Below, piece after piece: positions 21,059-22,045 of a stretch of DNA of 22,045 bases. The stretch is from BQOK01 sp048388525 (GTDB taxonomy: Bacteria; Bacillota; Clostridia; Oscillospirales; Ruminococcaceae). The position numbers were made by a program, and so were the translations under genes. The stretch spans positions 1-22,045 of the forward strand of contig NZ_DBGCTQ010000067.1 in NCBI RefSeq assembly GCF_048388525.1, read 5' to 3'. The notes below the pieces were generated by a model. The model saw only the letters and a list, made by a program, of their open reading frames with translations. It was not told where the DNA came from and searched no databases. Within the stretch, counting starts at the first letter, position 1. Every line of letters starts with the position of its first letter.

Positions 21059-21087
21059 TTGACCCGGTGCCCTTTTCCCTGTATACT
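21059..21087 (+). promoter_or_regulatory. Promoter of the TetM-like gene
   Basis: TTGACC (21059-21064), 17 bp, TATACT (21082-21087). An AAAGGAG ribosome site and the ATG follow within 25 bp, so the leader is very short. There is no long leader peptide or attenuator of the kind seen before inducible tet(M). Confidence 0.75.
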
Positions 21088-21111
21088 GTTCAGGGAAAGG
21101 AGCTGGAAGCA

Positions 21112-22045
21112 ATGTCGCAGCCGAAAAAAAGGATCACGGTGGGCATTCTCGCCCATGTCGACGCGGGCAAGACCACCCTCACCGAGGCCATGCTCTACGC
21201 CGGCGGCCAGCTGCGCAGGCTGGGCCGGGTCGATCATGGCGACGCCTTTCTGGATACCGACGCGCTGGAGCGGCAGCGCGGCATCACAATTTTCTCCAAA
21301 CAGGCCGTGTTCTCCCTGGGCGGGCTGGAAGTCACCCTGCTGGACACGCCGGGCCATGTGGATTTTTCCGCCGAGATGGAGCGGGTTCTGCAGGTGCTGG
21401 ACTGCGCAATCCTTGTACTCAGCGGCGCAGACGGCGTGCAGGGCCACACCGAAACCCTGTGGCGCCTGCTCGCACAGTATCAAATCCCCACCTTCCTGTT
21501 CGTCAACAAGATGGACCTGCCCGGCGCCGGCCGCTCCGCCCTCCTGGCAGAATTGCGCGGCCGCCTTTCTCCCGACTGCGTGGACTTCAGCGCCCCCGAC
21601 CCAGCCGAAGAGATCGCCCTGCGGGACGAAGCCCTGCTGGAAGCTTATCTCGCAGGCCGCTCCCTGCCCACAAAGGAAGTCGCACAGCTCATCTCCGCAA
21701 GGCGGCTTTTTCCCTGTTGGTTTGGCTGCGCGCTCAAACTGGACGGCGTGGCAGAATTTCTGCGCGGGCTTGCCCTTTACGCCCCCGATCCTGTCCGGGG
21801 CCAGGCATTCGGCGCCAAGGTGTTCAAGGTCGCGCGGGATCCCGCGGGCGCGCGCCTTACCTATTTAAAAGTGACCGGCGGCAGCCTTCGGGTAAAGGCC
21901 TTGCTGCGGGGCGAGGGCTGGGAAGAAAAGGCGGACCAGCTGCGCCTCTATTCCGGCGAAAAATACCAGCTGCTGGACACGGCTCCCGCGGGCGCCGTGT
22001 GCGCGGTGACCGGCCTCTCCCGCACAAAGCCCGGCGACGGCCTGG
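21112..22045 (+). CDS. TetM-like translational GTPase, 3' end missing
   Basis: The first 311 residues of a ribosome-binding GTPase related to elongation factor G and the tetracycline ribosomal protection proteins; it runs off the window. G1 is AHVDAGKTT (14-22), G2 RGIT (56-59), G3 DTPGH (78-82), G4 NKMD (132-135). FSAEMERVLQVLDCAILVLS and RLFPCWFGCALKLDGVAEFL follow the TetM plan, and the start of domain II (AFGAKVFKVARDPAGARLTYLKV) is visible. Sequence between G4 and domain II is clearly different from mobile Tet proteins, and the codon use matches the host, so a resident chromosomal paralogue is more likely than an acquired resistance gene. Whether it protects ribosomes from tetracycline cannot be judged without the C-terminal loop residues. 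Confidence 0.88.
   Translation, partial: MSQPKKRITVGILAHVDAGKTTLTEAMLYAGGQLRRLGRVDHGDAFLDTDALERQRGITIFSKQAVFSLGGLEVTLLDTPGHVDFSAEMERVLQVLDCAILVLSGADGVQGHTETLWRLLAQYQIPTFLFVNKMDLPGAGRSALLAELRGRLSPDCVDFSAPDPAEEIALRDEALLEAYLAGRSLPTKEVAQLISARRLFPCWFGCALKLDGVAEFLRGLALYAPDPVRGQAFGAKVFKVARDPAGARLTYLKVTGGSLRVKALLRGEGWEEKADQLRLYSGEKYQLLDTAPAGAVCAVTGLSRTKPGDGL

Noticed and set aside
1..22045. CRISPR arrays, insertion sequences, integrases, rRNA
   Set aside because: Looked for regularly spaced direct repeats, transposase or integrase motifs and rRNA signatures; none seen.

Overview
The window looks like chromosome of a GC-rich, low-GC-type-signalled Firmicute, most plausibly a clostridial gut anaerobe of the Oscillospiraceae/Ruminococcaceae sort (Faecalibacterium, Subdoligranulum, Gemmiger or Flavonifractor-like). 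The reasons are the Firmicutes gene order ylxM-ffh-rpsP-khpA-rimM-trmD, an HPr with both His15 and Ser46, strong purine-rich Shine-Dalgarno sites, sigma-A promoters with 17-bp spacers, and high third-position GC. The genus is inference only.

Left part (1-7,600), nearly all on the minus strand, is housekeeping. Read in the direction of transcription: ylxM-ffh, a terminator-like hairpin, rpsP-khpA, a palindromic leader, rimM-trmD; then hpr with its own promoter and terminator; then uvrC, rsmD and a coiled-coil protein, ending in a nested hairpin near the left edge. The genes serve protein targeting, ribosome maturation, tRNA and rRNA methylation, sugar-phosphotransfer signalling and DNA repair.

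The middle (7,600-14,500) is a patchwork. A divergent cysteine-synthase-like PLP enzyme is followed by an XRE regulator and a divergently transcribed lipoprotein that share a promoter region with two copies of a palindromic operator. A 26-bp perfect inverted repeat separates the lipoprotein from a minus-strand methyltransferase and a TraX-like membrane protein. Next is an island of lower GC: a fragment of an AraC/GyrI-type regulator with both ends missing, a small regulator gene with a frameshift, and an intact alpha/beta hydrolase. A structured 298-bp intergenic stretch then leads to a membrane-anchored XRE regulator.

The right part (14,500-22,045) holds, on the minus strand, a thioredoxin system (trxA-trxB) with the C-terminal stump of a short-chain dehydrogenase caught between the two genes, and a marR-ABC-ABC operon encoding a heterodimeric multidrug-type exporter with one degenerate ATP site. 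A small Gly/Cys-rich ORF lies divergent to a TetM-like translational GTPase that runs off the right edge.

The points most worth a second look are a CTGTAA/TTACAG inverted-repeat element at three separate promoters (rsmD, ylxM, trxA), the XRE/lipoprotein switch, the three decayed genes (AraC, small regulator, SDR), the PLP enzyme with a rewritten substrate loop, and the small Gly/Cys-rich ORF. I see no CRISPR array, tRNA, rRNA, transposase or phage gene.
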